In this document: one piece after another, positions 26,957 through 35,084 of the stretch
Layout of the letters: each line of letters begins with the position of its first letter
Position numbering within the stretch: the stretch's first letter is position 1
Origin: [Clostridium] citroniae WAL-17108
GTDB taxonomy: Bacteria; Bacillota; Clostridia; Lachnospirales; Lachnospiraceae
Assembly (NCBI RefSeq): GCF_000233455.1
Contig: NZ_JH376434.1
Coordinates: 38,787-102,786 of the forward strand
Direction: 5' to 3'
DNA length: 64,000 bases
Notes under the pieces: generated by a model
The model's database searches: none
Told to the model about the DNA's origin: nothing
The model's input: only the letters and a program-made list of their open reading frames with translations
Translations under genes and position numbers: made by a program

Positions 26957-27505
26957 ATGGATAAGAAGATGGATGCTGAAGATAAAAAGAAGTTTGAGGA
27001 AATGTATCTGAAATTCCAGTATGTTCTGAGAAAGATAGCCTATCTCAATGAAATTCCTTTTGATTACATTGATGATGTGGTGCACGATACATTTATCTCG
27101 TATGCCCGTTATGATTATTCCCTTGATTTGCCGCCGGAAAACCTGAAGATGCTGCTGATCAAGATCCTCAAAAGCCGTTGTATGGATTATCACCGCAGAA
27201 TGAAGCGGAGAAGCTATGGGGAGTTGGATGAGGAAGCCTACAATACTGAAGACTTTCCGTCCCATGACAAGGCCGCGAACCTATCGGATTTTGTGGTAAG
27301 TAAAGAGCGATGTCAGGCACTTTTGGTGGAAATTGAAAAGATGCCTGAAAACTGGCGTCAGGTTGCTGCTTTAAAGTTGATTGAAGGGCGGCCGACCAAA
27401 GAAGTATGCGAGATCCTGAACATTACGGAAAAGGCATGCTATTCCCGGGTCAGCCGTATTAGGAAATACCTGGAAACCCTACTGCAAGATGAAAACTGGC
27501 CTTAA
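26957..27505 (+). CDS. ECF-like sigma-70 family sigma factor
   Basis: The 182-residue protein contains sigma region 2 (FDYIDDVVHDTFISYARYDY, then LKMLLIKILKSRCMDYHRR) and region 4 (LIEGRPTKEVCEILNITEKACYSRVSRIRKYL). It lacks regions 1 and 3, as ECF factors do. Its stop overlaps the convergent murG stop by 4 nt. The putative membrane partner at 28648 lies beyond murG on the same strand as this gene. Confidence 0.88.
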   Translation: MDKKMDAEDKKKFEEMYLKFQYVLRKIAYLNEIPFDYIDDVVHDTFISYARYDYSLDLPPENLKMLLIKILKSRCMDYHRRMKRRSYGELDEEAYNTEDFPSHDKAANLSDFVVSKERCQALLVEIEKMPENWRQVAALKLIEGRPTKEVCEILNITEKACYSRVSRIRKYLETLLQDENWP

Positions 27506-28572
27506 GATGATTTAACACATGATTCAATGAGGGAAGTAACAGTCTCCACTGCATTGTTGAGACTGCTTTGTTCCATGGCTTGTATATAGGTACTGCGTTG
27601 TTGATACAAATCGTCAATGGCCTGATACAAGGTATTATCAGAGATAGCCTCCTCTTCCAGAACCTTGCTGAATCCCTGCTTTGCAAAGGAATTGGCATTG
27701 AGGATCTGGTCTCCGCGGCTGGCAGAAGCGGAAAGGGGAATTAAAAGATTGGGTTTGCGCAGTGCCAACAGCTCACAGATAGAGTTAGCTCCGGCTCTGG
27801 AGATGACAATATCGGCAGCTGCGAACAGATGCTTTAATGGGGCATCTACATATTCATATTGTACATATCCGGCGGTACCGATCAGACTTTCGTCCAGGTT
27901 GCCTTTGCCGCAGATATGTATTACCTGATAGTCGGCGAGAAGGCGGGGAAGGATGCTGCGGACAGCCTGATTGACAGTTACAGATCCAAGGCTTCCGCCG
28001 ATGATCAGGAGAACAGGCTTATCTGCGCCAAGATGTGCATAGGACAGCCCTGACAGCCGGTCCCCCTGCAACAGTTCCTTGCGGATTGGTGAACCTGTAA
28101 GGACGGCTTTGTCTTCCGGAAGATATTTTAAAGTCTCAGGAAAGTTACAGCATACTTTGGCAGCGGAGGGAATGCAGATTTTATTTGCCAGTCCGGGAGT
28201 CATGTCTGATTCATGGATAATGGTGGGAATCTTATAGTGTTTGGCAGCCAGCACCACAGGGACTGCCACAAATCCTCCCTTGGAGAAAACCACGTCCGGT
28301 TTATAACGCTTTAACAGACGCAGGGCTTCGCCATAGCCTTTGATCACACGGAATGGATCGGAGAAATTTTTAATGTCAAAGTACCTGCGCAGCTTTCCGG
28401 AGGATATGCCATTATAAGGTATGCCTGCATTTTCAATGAGTTTACGCTCCATGCCCTGATAGGAGCCGATATAGCTGATTTCGTAGCCAGCTTCCCTGAG
28501 AGAGGGGATCAAAGCCAGATTGGGAGTGACGTGTCCGGCAGTACCGCCGCCGGTTAATACTATTTTTTTCAT
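27502..28572 (-). CDS. murG: MurG-type UDP-GlcNAc:lipid I glycosyltransferase
   Basis: The 356-residue GT28 enzyme has the N-terminal GGGTAGHVTPNLAL loop, SKGGFVAVPVVLAA and IHESDMTPGLANK, and the C-terminal donor site SRAGANSICELLALRKPNLLIPL. It transfers GlcNAc to lipid I at the inner membrane face to give lipid II. It is isolated from other division and cell-wall genes here, between a sigma factor and its possible partner. A second murG elsewhere cannot be excluded. Confidence 0.9.
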   Translation of the reverse strand: MKKIVLTGGGTAGHVTPNLALIPSLREAGYEISYIGSYQGMERKLIENAGIPYNGISSGKLRRYFDIKNFSDPFRVIKGYGEALRLLKRYKPDVVFSKGGFVAVPVVLAAKHYKIPTIIHESDMTPGLANKICIPSAAKVCCNFPETLKYLPEDKAVLTGSPIRKELLQGDRLSGLSYAHLGADKPVLLIIGGSLGSVTVNQAVRSILPRLLADYQVIHICGKGNLDESLIGTAGYVQYEYVDAPLKHLFAAADIVISRAGANSICELLALRKPNLLIPLSASASRGDQILNANSFAKQGFSKVLEEEAISDNTLYQAIDDLYQQRSTYIQAMEQSSLNNAVETVTSLIESCVKSS

Positions 28573-28647
28573 AAAAACCTCCTGAAGGTTATATTATGAT
28601 GGGGAAAAACCCTGATCATAAACGTCTACTATTATAGTAAGCATTAA

Positions 28648-29538
28648 ATGCAAAAAGTCAACCCTAAAGGCCAAGGGAACTTTAGGAGATTTGGTAAACA
28701 GAGGTGTCACGTGGGAGATTATAACAAAGATTCAGAACAGGACAAGTTCATAGACAACCTGCTTCAGGAAATTTCTGGATATTCAGACCAAGATCTTTTG
28801 GATGAATTTGAAGCGGCCTGCAATTTAAATGTTCCCCAGCTCAGTTCAGAGCCGTCCCCGGACGAGTTTGAGAAAATTTGGGCAAGGATCCAGGAGGAAC
28901 GCGCTGAGGCAGAGAATTCAGATGAAAGGACAGAACCCGCGGATTCAAGGCACAATAAGATTATTAAAGGCAGGTTTGGCTGGAAACGCCTGGCTGCCAT
29001 TGGGCTGATTGCTTGTTTGATGGCTGGCGGCGGTTGTATGGTGGCAATGGGGACGAAGTCTTATTTTTATCGGGAGCGGAAGGATACGCTGGCAGGTGAT
29101 GGGGTTATATTTAATAATGATATGAATAAGGTGGCTGTTAATGGGGAAGAAGAGGCATATGCTTTGGTTGAAAAAGAATTAAATATTAAACCCCTTAAGA
29201 TAAATTATATGCCTGTGGATATGACCTTTGCGGATGTTCAAATAGGAGAGGGATATGTGTTCATAGTATTTTTTTATGAAGATAACACGGTATATTTAAT
29301 TGAATCTAAATATGGAAAAGAGGTTTCATATAACTATAAATCCGATTCTAAAATTGTCAATGATGATGATGTCTATAATAAATGGTTAGGACAAGATATA
29401 ACAATGAAAAGAGAAATTCATGCGGATGGTATAGAGACATATGAGGCATCTGTAATAACTGGTGGCGCGTGTTATAGATTAATAGGAACTATGGATAAGA
29501 CAACTTTTATAAAGATGGTGGAAGGATTATCTTTTTAA
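28648..29538 (+). CDS. Single-pass membrane protein, possible anti-sigma partner
   Basis: This 296-residue protein was not assigned to a named family. The cytoplasmic N-terminus (about 115 residues, acidic) contains a short helical segment (FIDNLLQEISGYSDQDLLDEFEAA) and is followed by a helix (RLAAIGLIACLMAGGGCMVAMG) and an extracytoplasmic domain. This layout resembles anti-sigma factors, and the sigma gene lies just beyond murG on the same strand. GTG at 28711 is an alternative start. From about 29090 onward the DNA becomes clearly AT-rich, unlike the 5' half. Confidence 0.5.
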   Translation: MQKVNPKGQGNFRRFGKQRCHVGDYNKDSEQDKFIDNLLQEISGYSDQDLLDEFEAACNLNVPQLSSEPSPDEFEKIWARIQEERAEAENSDERTEPADSRHNKIIKGRFGWKRLAAIGLIACLMAGGGCMVAMGTKSYFYRERKDTLAGDGVIFNNDMNKVAVNGEEEAYALVEKELNIKPLKINYMPVDMTFADVQIGEGYVFIVFFYEDNTVYLIESKYGKEVSYNYKSDSKIVNDDDVYNKWLGQDITMKREIHADGIETYEASVITGGACYRLIGTMDKTTFIKMVEGLSF

Positions 29539-29553
29539 ACTACGGAGGACAAA

Positions 29554-30072
29554 ATGAAAAGAATACTATATACTTCTATAGCTTCGGTAATGATTGCAAT
29601 ATTTTTCACACTAAATATATTTGCGATGCCTATTAATCCGAATCAATATACTTCTGTTGATGAGGTTTCAGCGTTATTGCCGGTGGGAGTAAAACAAAGT
29701 AAGGTAACAGAATCGGCTAGAGCACGTGGCGAATTCTTTCTTAATGCTGATTTAATTATTAAGAATAATGGAGATGGAACAATAGGAGCACTTGCGGTAG
29801 GGTATACTAGATTTCCAGTGGATGAAGCATACATAACATTGTATTTAGACAAATGGGATGAAGCATCCGAAAGATGGCGTCAAGTTAATTATTACGAACA
29901 GGAATTTTATGCTAAAGATTATCCGGATGGTTTAATAACGCCCACTGTTGATGTCTCTTTTATAAATCAGCCTAAAGGTTATTACTATCGTCTAAGAGGT
30001 GTATTTGCCGTAGTTTACAATGGCGAAGTTGAAGCATTCAGCCCAACCACAGACGGCGTTTTACTAGACTAA
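29554..30072 (+). CDS. Secreted protein of DUF6147 type
   Basis: A signal peptide (MKRILYTSIASVMIAIFFTLNIFAMP) precedes a roughly 148-residue beta-rich domain with an ARARGEFF segment and a YYRLRGVFAVVYNGE C-terminus. I recall this pattern from secreted DUF6147 proteins of gut clostridia; the function is unknown. It follows the membrane protein by 15 nt and shares its AT-rich composition, suggesting they were acquired together. Confidence 0.6.
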   Translation: MKRILYTSIASVMIAIFFTLNIFAMPINPNQYTSVDEVSALLPVGVKQSKVTESARARGEFFLNADLIIKNNGDGTIGALAVGYTRFPVDEAYITLYLDKWDEASERWRQVNYYEQEFYAKDYPDGLITPTVDVSFINQPKGYYYRLRGVFAVVYNGEVEAFSPTTDGVLLD

Positions 30073-30089
30073 CACAACAAACCCAACCA

Positions 30090-30119
30090 AAAAAGGCAGG
30101 TCCGCGCGACCTGCCTTTC
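30090..30119. terminator. Bidirectional intrinsic terminator
   Basis: AAAGGCAGGTC and GACCTGCCTTT form a perfect stem around CGCGC, with A-rich and T-rich flanks. It separates the convergent genes ending at 30072 and 30137. Confidence 0.88.
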
Positions 30120-30136
30120 CCATATCCACAAACTTA

Positions 30137-30379
30137 TTACTGTCCCTTATACTGCTTCAAGGCCCTGGCCAGCTGGTCCGGACAGGATGTGGGCCTTGGG
30201 CCGCAGTGAATGCCATCCAGCCGTTGGATGGCTTCATCTACATCCATACCTTCAATCAGCCTGGACAGACCCTGGGTATTGCCTGAACAGCCGCCGAAAA
30301 ACTGGACATTGGTAAGCTTGTTATCGTTTACTTCAAAGGATATCTCCCGTGAACAGACTCCTTGAGTTTTATATCGCAT
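30137..30379 (-). CDS. TSCPD domain protein (TIGR03905 type)
   Basis: The start at MRYKTQGVCSREI (30379) is supported by AGGAGG upstream; the longer frame is not. The 80-residue protein has FFGGCSGNTQGLSRLIEGM and CGPRPTSCPDQLARAL, the TSCPD motif also found at the C-terminus of some ribonucleotide reductases, with conserved cysteines. The role of the stand-alone form is unknown. Confidence 0.88.
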   Translation of the reverse strand: MRYKTQGVCSREISFEVNDNKLTNVQFFGGCSGNTQGLSRLIEGMDVDEAIQRLDGIHCGPRPTSCPDQLARALKQYKGQ

Positions 30380-30463
30380 GTGTATTGCCTCCTGAAAATC
30401 AATTATGTATATCAGATTATGCCTTATGAACTGTGGAATGTCAAGTGTGAATAAGCTTGGCCC

Positions 30464-30491
30464 TTGAAAAACTGTACACTTTCGGTATAAT
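30464..30491 (+). promoter_or_regulatory. Sigma-A promoter of mtnN and its leader
   Basis: TTGAAA (30464-30469), a 16-nt spacer, then TATAAT (30486-30491). The leader to the mtnN start is about 220 nt, long for one gene. It contains the perfect palindrome TTTCTGTACAGAAA (30608-30621) and three 14-bp repeats. I do not recognise a known riboswitch in it. This covers most of the 340-nt gap 30380-30719. Confidence 0.7.
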
Positions 30492-30640
30492 AAAGGAGAG
30501 GTGCCCATCAGGGGACAAGTATTGTACTGCATAAGTTTCGGTAATGACCACATCTGCTATCCAACCGGGATCAGATCTGTTAAGGTGGTTTGTGAATTGC
30601 TATGCCGTTTCTGTACAGAAACAATTCCGGCAGGGATATC

Positions 30641-30682
30641 ATGCATGTGAATTTATGCATGTGGATTTATGCATGTGGATTA
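30641..30682 (+). repeat. Three tandem 14-bp repeats in the mtnN leader
   Basis: Units at 30641, 30655 and 30669 read ATGCATGTGRATTW and end 37 nt before the mtnN start. Each contains the palindrome ATGCAT. They create out-of-place ATG codons upstream of the real start. Confidence 0.85.
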
Positions 30683-30719
30683 TGAAAACTTACGCACTAT
30701 AGTACCAGAAGGAGGTTTT

Positions 30720-31412
30720 ATGTTAGGTATCATTGGAGCCATGGATGAGGAAGTGGCTAAGATTAAGGAACAGCTTACAGATGTAGAGGTGGAGACAAGG
30801 GCTGCCATGGACTTTTATAAGGGCAGGCTGGGAGGAAAGGACGTGGTCGTGGTCCGGTCCGGTATTGGAAAGGTCAATGCCGCTATGTGTACCCAGATAT
30901 TGGCGGATATATATAAGGTGGAGGGCGTTGTAAATACCGGAATAGCCGGTTCGCTGAAGGCGGAGATCGATATAGGGGATATTGTGCTTTCCAGCGATGC
31001 GCTGCAGCATGATATGGATGCAACCGGATTTGGATATGCAGTGGGACAGATCCCACGTGTGGATACCCTGTCGTTTAAGGCGGATGAGAGACTGATACAG
31101 CTTGCCCAGGAATGCTGCGCTAAGGTGAATCCAGATATCCATACCTTTGTGGGGCGCATTGTCACCGGAGACCAGTTTGTCTCAGGAAAAGAGAAAAAGC
31201 AGTGGCTGGTGGATACATTTGCAGGGTTTTGTACGGAAATGGAGGGAGCGGCCATTGCCCAGGCATGCTATCTGAATTCCATACCGTTTTTGATTGTAAG
31301 GGCTATATCAGATAAGGCGGATGACAGCGCCACTGTAGATTATCCGGTATTTGAAGCCAAGGCAATCACACATTCCGTAAACCTGCTGACGGAAATGATC
31401 CGTTCCTTCTAA
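30720..31412 (+). CDS. mtnN: 5'-methylthioadenosine/S-adenosylhomocysteine nucleosidase
   Basis: The start at MLGIIGAMDEEV (30720) follows AGAAGGAGG by 5 nt. The 230-residue protein has the PNP/UDP family core: VVVRSGIGKVNAAMC, VVNTGIAGSL, VTGDQFVSG, and EMEGAAIAQACYLN with the purine/ribose-binding Glu pair, then RAISDKAD with catalytic Asp. It removes adenine from MTA and SAH in methionine salvage and quorum-signal precursor metabolism. Confidence 0.97.
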   Translation: MLGIIGAMDEEVAKIKEQLTDVEVETRAAMDFYKGRLGGKDVVVVRSGIGKVNAAMCTQILADIYKVEGVVNTGIAGSLKAEIDIGDIVLSSDALQHDMDATGFGYAVGQIPRVDTLSFKADERLIQLAQECCAKVNPDIHTFVGRIVTGDQFVSGKEKKQWLVDTFAGFCTEMEGAAIAQACYLNSIPFLIVRAISDKADDSATVDYPVFEAKAITHSVNLLTEMIRSF

Positions 31413-31420
31413 AATTATGT

Positions 31421-31457
31421 GGACCTCTGGGATGCAATTCCGGGAGGTCCCTTTTTT
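31421..31457 (+). terminator. Intrinsic terminator after mtnN
   Basis: GGACCTC pairs with GAGGTCC around a 16-nt loop that can pair further, and CTTTTTT follows. Confidence 0.85.
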
Positions 31458-31535
31458 GCTTAAAGCATGTTTACTGTTGTGGACCTATAGTATAGTATTG
31501 GTGAAAATATTGGAACAAAAGGGGAACCGTTTACT

Positions 31536-32390
31536 ATGGACAAAAAGAAAAGAAAGAATCTGATCATTGCAGGAGTGGCAGGTGTTATTCTGTTAGCTGC
31601 CATTGTGGCCGTTTTACTCCTCCATGTATTCCGCCTGATCACAGGTGAAATAAAATCAGATACCAGGTCTGACCAATATCTGGAACAGATGATAGGCGCA
31701 GCGTCCGCCGGGGACCGGAATGCCATGGACGCCCTGTGTTTGTCCCAGGGGGTATCAAAGAAGAGTATGGAAAAGGACATGCAGACTCTTTTGGAAGTGT
31801 GGGACGGTGAACAGGAATTTACTTATAAGAAAACAGGATATAATAGGAAGACAACAATTTCTAACGGTAAAAGGATAAAGACAATAACAGCTAATTATAA
31901 GATCACCACAGCAAGCGGGGAAAAGATGTCGGTCGTCCTCCGGCATGTTGAAGGAGATAACGGGGACAGCGGTCTTACGAATTTTGTTATCAGAACTGAG
32001 GAGTCATTAAAGCCAATTGGAACATTGGGAAGCATGGGAAAATGGAATGTAGTCCAGTGGTTTCTGTTTGTTTTTTCCATGGCAGTGTTTGGGGCAGCAG
32101 TGGTGTCTGCGGCCGATTGTTATAGGAATAAAATCAGATACCGGTGGGGGTGGATTGCCCTGATCATGCTTGTTTATGTTGCTCCGGGCTTTTCCTTGAT
32201 GCTGGAGGATAGGAGAAAAGTACTGCGTTTTACATGTTCCGTTGCCTTGATGGGATTGAGTAAATATGTAGTCTACCCTGAGAATGGAGTGATGTTCAGC
32301 TTGTGTTTGCCCGCGGGTATGGGAATTTACTGGGTTATGAGAAAGCACCTTTTGGAAGAAAGATCCAATCAGGGGAACATTCACCTGTGA
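31536..32390 (+). CDS. Membrane protein of unknown function
   Basis: The 284-residue protein has an N-terminal helix (LIIAGVAGVILLAAIVAVLLL), an extracytoplasmic domain of about 130 residues with Lys/Thr-rich strands (KKTGYNRKTTISNGKRIKTITANYK), and three C-terminal helices (WFLFVFSMAVFGAAVVSA, WIALIMLVYVAPGFSLM, VMFSLCLPAGMGIYWVM). I do not recognise a family. It stands alone between a terminator and a 345-nt gap. Confidence 0.65.
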   Translation: MDKKKRKNLIIAGVAGVILLAAIVAVLLLHVFRLITGEIKSDTRSDQYLEQMIGAASAGDRNAMDALCLSQGVSKKSMEKDMQTLLEVWDGEQEFTYKKTGYNRKTTISNGKRIKTITANYKITTASGEKMSVVLRHVEGDNGDSGLTNFVIRTEESLKPIGTLGSMGKWNVVQWFLFVFSMAVFGAAVVSAADCYRNKIRYRWGWIALIMLVYVAPGFSLMLEDRRKVLRFTCSVALMGLSKYVVYPENGVMFSLCLPAGMGIYWVMRKHLLEERSNQGNIHL

Positions 32391-32611
32391 GATGCGGTGC
32401 CCGGCCAATCGGCCTAATCCGGCTGCCCAGGAAATTAGCCTAATCCAGCGGCCGGGACATCCGGTCTCCCCCAAAATCCCCCATCCCATCCCCCTTAAGA
32501 GAGGCTTAAACCATCAGCTTGTTCAAGAAAAATCTTACCTCTCAGAATCGATTTTTAGGAGAATTTGGCGAACGATTCTAGGGGTTCTCAACTTCCCAAA
32601 TGAAAATCCGT

Positions 32612-32620
32612 TGCTATAAT
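32612..32620 (+). promoter_or_regulatory. Extended -10 promoter in the 32391-32734 gap
   Basis: TGC-TATAAT is an extended -10 element without a good -35, about 115 nt upstream of the next gene. The gap holds no convincing gene; its left half is C-rich and unstructured. A GGGAAACGCC...GGGCATTTCCC partial inverted repeat lies in the leader at about 32631-32659. Confidence 0.5.
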
Positions 32621-32734
32621 AGACCTTACCGGGAAACGCCTGACTGCAGGGGCATTTCCCAAACAACGGCCGCAGCCGTGAATAATATATAGAGTAACTG
32701 GAAGGAATCCGGGAAGAAGAAAGGGGATTTTACT

Positions 32735-33484
32735 ATGATTAGCTTTTTACAAACAGGAAAGGCACTATACGTGCTGGCAGCAATCTGTCTGGCGGGGGTA
32801 TTCAGCCGTCTGATAGCGGGGAGCTTTTACAAACGACTTATTAAAGAAAGTACCAATATGGCATTGACTAAGAACAAGTGTCTGCGTGGTTTGAAACAGA
32901 ATGCAGAGGATACATATAGAATTAATCAGGGAATGAGCAATACACGTGTTTATCTGGAGCGCCAGATGTATGGCCTTCGCATGGCGGGAATGTCCGTCAG
33001 AGGGCTGGACAACCTGTCGGGGCAGCTTACACTTCTCTGCTTCCTGGCTGGCGGAACAGCAGCATTTCTCTCTTATTGGTATAGAAGTGATAATTATTAT
33101 ATAGTACTCTACGGCACCATCGGTATCCTGGCAGGAATGTTCACCATGCTGGTGGACTATGGGGTGAATCTGGAGGCCAAACGCCAGCAGCTTCTTACCT
33201 GTATGCAGGATTATATGGAAAATGTGATGTGGCCGAGAATGAACCGTGAAGGCGGCGCAGAGCATGTGCCCGCTGTTACAGCAGAGGAGGAGCACAGGGA
33301 TCCGGCGCCTGTACGCTCCATTACAAGAGACCGCCGTTCAAATAATAATAACAGGCGCGGGCTGGACCAGACCGCGGCAAGCAGGGAGAGACAGGAGGAC
33401 AAGTCCAAGGACAACTGGCTGCAGGATTTGAATCCGGAACAAAAACGGATGTTGGGAGAATTGCTAAAGGAGTTCATTTCCTGA
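32735..33484 (+). CDS. Membrane protein of unknown function
   Basis: The 249-residue protein has helices at about 8-28, 94-112 and 118-140, with a cytoplasmic-type basic region between the first two. The C-terminal tail of about 80 residues is low-complexity, with an RRSNNNNRRG run, and ends in DLNPEQKRMLGELLKEFIS, a short conserved-looking helix. I do not recognise a named family. Confidence 0.65.
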   Translation: MISFLQTGKALYVLAAICLAGVFSRLIAGSFYKRLIKESTNMALTKNKCLRGLKQNAEDTYRINQGMSNTRVYLERQMYGLRMAGMSVRGLDNLSGQLTLLCFLAGGTAAFLSYWYRSDNYYIVLYGTIGILAGMFTMLVDYGVNLEAKRQQLLTCMQDYMENVMWPRMNREGGAEHVPAVTAEEEHRDPAPVRSITRDRRSNNNNRRGLDQTAASRERQEDKSKDNWLQDLNPEQKRMLGELLKEFIS

Positions 33485-33531
33485 AATTAGGTCAGGGGGG
33501 TCAGAAAAAAATAGTAATATAAGTCAAAATA

Positions 33532-33540
33532 TGTTATAAT
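33532..33540 (+). promoter_or_regulatory. Extended -10 promoter of pgi
   Basis: TGT-TATAAT at 33532-33540 lies about 78 nt upstream of the pgi start. The -35 region is poor, as is common with extended -10 promoters. Confidence 0.5.
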
Positions 33541-33617
33541 TTAAACGATAAGCGGCTTTACCGCAATAGATAGAGGCATGGTTTATCCATGGACATAAGA
33601 AAAGGAGAGCGCAAACT

Positions 33618-34967
33618 ATGGGAAAGGAAATAACATTTGATTATTCCAAGGCAGCAGGATTTATTTCTGCAGAGGAGATGGCCAACTTTAAGACCACAGT
33701 AATGAGTGCAAAGGAGACCTTGCTCAATAAATCTGGAGCAGGCAACGATTTTCTGGGATGGATTGATTTGCCGGTGGATTATGACAAGGATGAGTTTGCG
33801 AAGATTAAGAAAGCGGCAGATAAGATTCAGAATGATTCTGATGTACTGCTGGTAGTGGGTATCGGCGGATCTTATCTGGGTGCCAGGGCAGCCATTGAAT
33901 TTCTGTCACACAGCTTCTATAATGTGTTACCCAAGAGCGTTCGCAAGACACCTGAGATTTATTTTGTAGGCAACAGCATCAGCAGCAAATATATTCATGA
34001 TTTAAAGCAGGTATTGGAAGGCAAGGATTTCTCCATCAATATCATTTCCAAGTCAGGCACTACCACGGAACCTGCGATCGCATTCCGCGTATTTAAGGAA
34101 ATGCTCATTGAAAAATATGGAAAGGAAGAGGCTAACAAGCGCATCTACGCAACCACAGACAAGGCTAAAGGCGCCCTTAAGAATCTGGCGGATGTGGAAG
34201 GTTATGAGACATTTGTTGTTCCGGATGATGTAGGCGGGCGATTCAGCGTATTGACGGCAGTAGGCCTTTTACCCATCGCAGTGAGTGGAGCGGATATTGA
34301 TCAATTGATGGAAGGTGCGGCTTCCGGACGGAAGAAAGCACTTGAAACCCCATATGAGTCCAACCCGGCCCTGCTTTACGCAGCAGTGCGCAACATCCTG
34401 CTCCGCAAGGGCAAATCCGTTGAGATTGTAGCCAATTATGAGCCAAGCCTTCACTACGTGTCCGAGTGGTGGAAGCAGCTCTATGGCGAGAGCGAGGGCA
34501 AGGACCAGAGAGGCATTCTCCCGGCGGCAGTGGATCTTACCACAGATCTTCACTCCATGGGACAGTTCATCCAGGACGGAGCACGTATCATGTTTGAGAC
34601 AGTGATCAATGTGGAAGAATCTCCGGTTGGGATTCTCCTGAATAAAGAGGACGTGGATACCGACGGCATGAACTATCTGGCAGGGAAGAGTGTTGACTTC
34701 GTGAACAAGAGTGCCATGAACGGCACCATTCTGGCCCATACAGACGGCAATGTACCTAACCTGATGGTTAAGGTACCGGAGCAGAACGAGTTCTATCTGG
34801 GAGAACTGTTCTACTTCTTTGAATTCGCCTGCGGTGTGAGCGGTTATATTCTGGGTATTAACCCCTTTAACCAGCCGGGCGTTGAGAGCTATAAGAAAAA
34901 TATGTTCGCACTTCTGGGTAAACCAGGTTTCGAGGCGCAGAGGGAAGAACTGCTTAAAAGGCTGTGA
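33618..34967 (+). CDS. pgi: Glucose-6-phosphate isomerase
   Basis: The 449-residue protein is the usual length for the Firmicute form. It contains VVGIGGSYLGARAAIEFL, the phosphate-binding IISKSGTTTEPAIAFR, VGGRFSVLTAVGLLP and NPFNQPGVESYKKNMFALLG. It interconverts glucose-6-phosphate and fructose-6-phosphate in glycolysis. It is monocistronic, with its own promoter and terminator. Confidence 0.98.
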   Translation: MGKEITFDYSKAAGFISAEEMANFKTTVMSAKETLLNKSGAGNDFLGWIDLPVDYDKDEFAKIKKAADKIQNDSDVLLVVGIGGSYLGARAAIEFLSHSFYNVLPKSVRKTPEIYFVGNSISSKYIHDLKQVLEGKDFSINIISKSGTTTEPAIAFRVFKEMLIEKYGKEEANKRIYATTDKAKGALKNLADVEGYETFVVPDDVGGRFSVLTAVGLLPIAVSGADIDQLMEGAASGRKKALETPYESNPALLYAAVRNILLRKGKSVEIVANYEPSLHYVSEWWKQLYGESEGKDQRGILPAAVDLTTDLHSMGQFIQDGARIMFETVINVEESPVGILLNKEDVDTDGMNYLAGKSVDFVNKSAMNGTILAHTDGNVPNLMVKVPEQNEFYLGELFYFFEFACGVSGYILGINPFNQPGVESYKKNMFALLGKPGFEAQREELLKRL

Positions 34968-35002
34968 TGGACCGTGTGTTTTAAGTAAATCATTTTAAGA
35001 TA

Positions 35003-35046
35003 AAAGGCCGTCCTGTTGATGAGGTAAGTCAGCAGGGCGGCTTTTC
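35003..35046 (+). terminator. Intrinsic terminator after pgi
   Basis: AAAAGGCCGTCCTG pairs with CAGGGCGGCTTTT, with one mismatch, around a GTTGATGAGG... loop. It lies between convergent genes and may work both ways. Confidence 0.8.
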
Positions 35047-35084
35047 GAGTCTTTTTTCGAGTCTTTTTCGGGGAAGGACTGCCG

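Noticed and set aside
30492..30719. SAM or SAH riboswitch upstream of mtnN
   Set aside because: I could not find the conserved core of any known class. The leader is reported only as structured.
32392..32619. 75-codon frame in the gap after the membrane protein
   Set aside because: It has no ribosome-binding site and a Pro-rich, low-information product, and it runs into a likely promoter.
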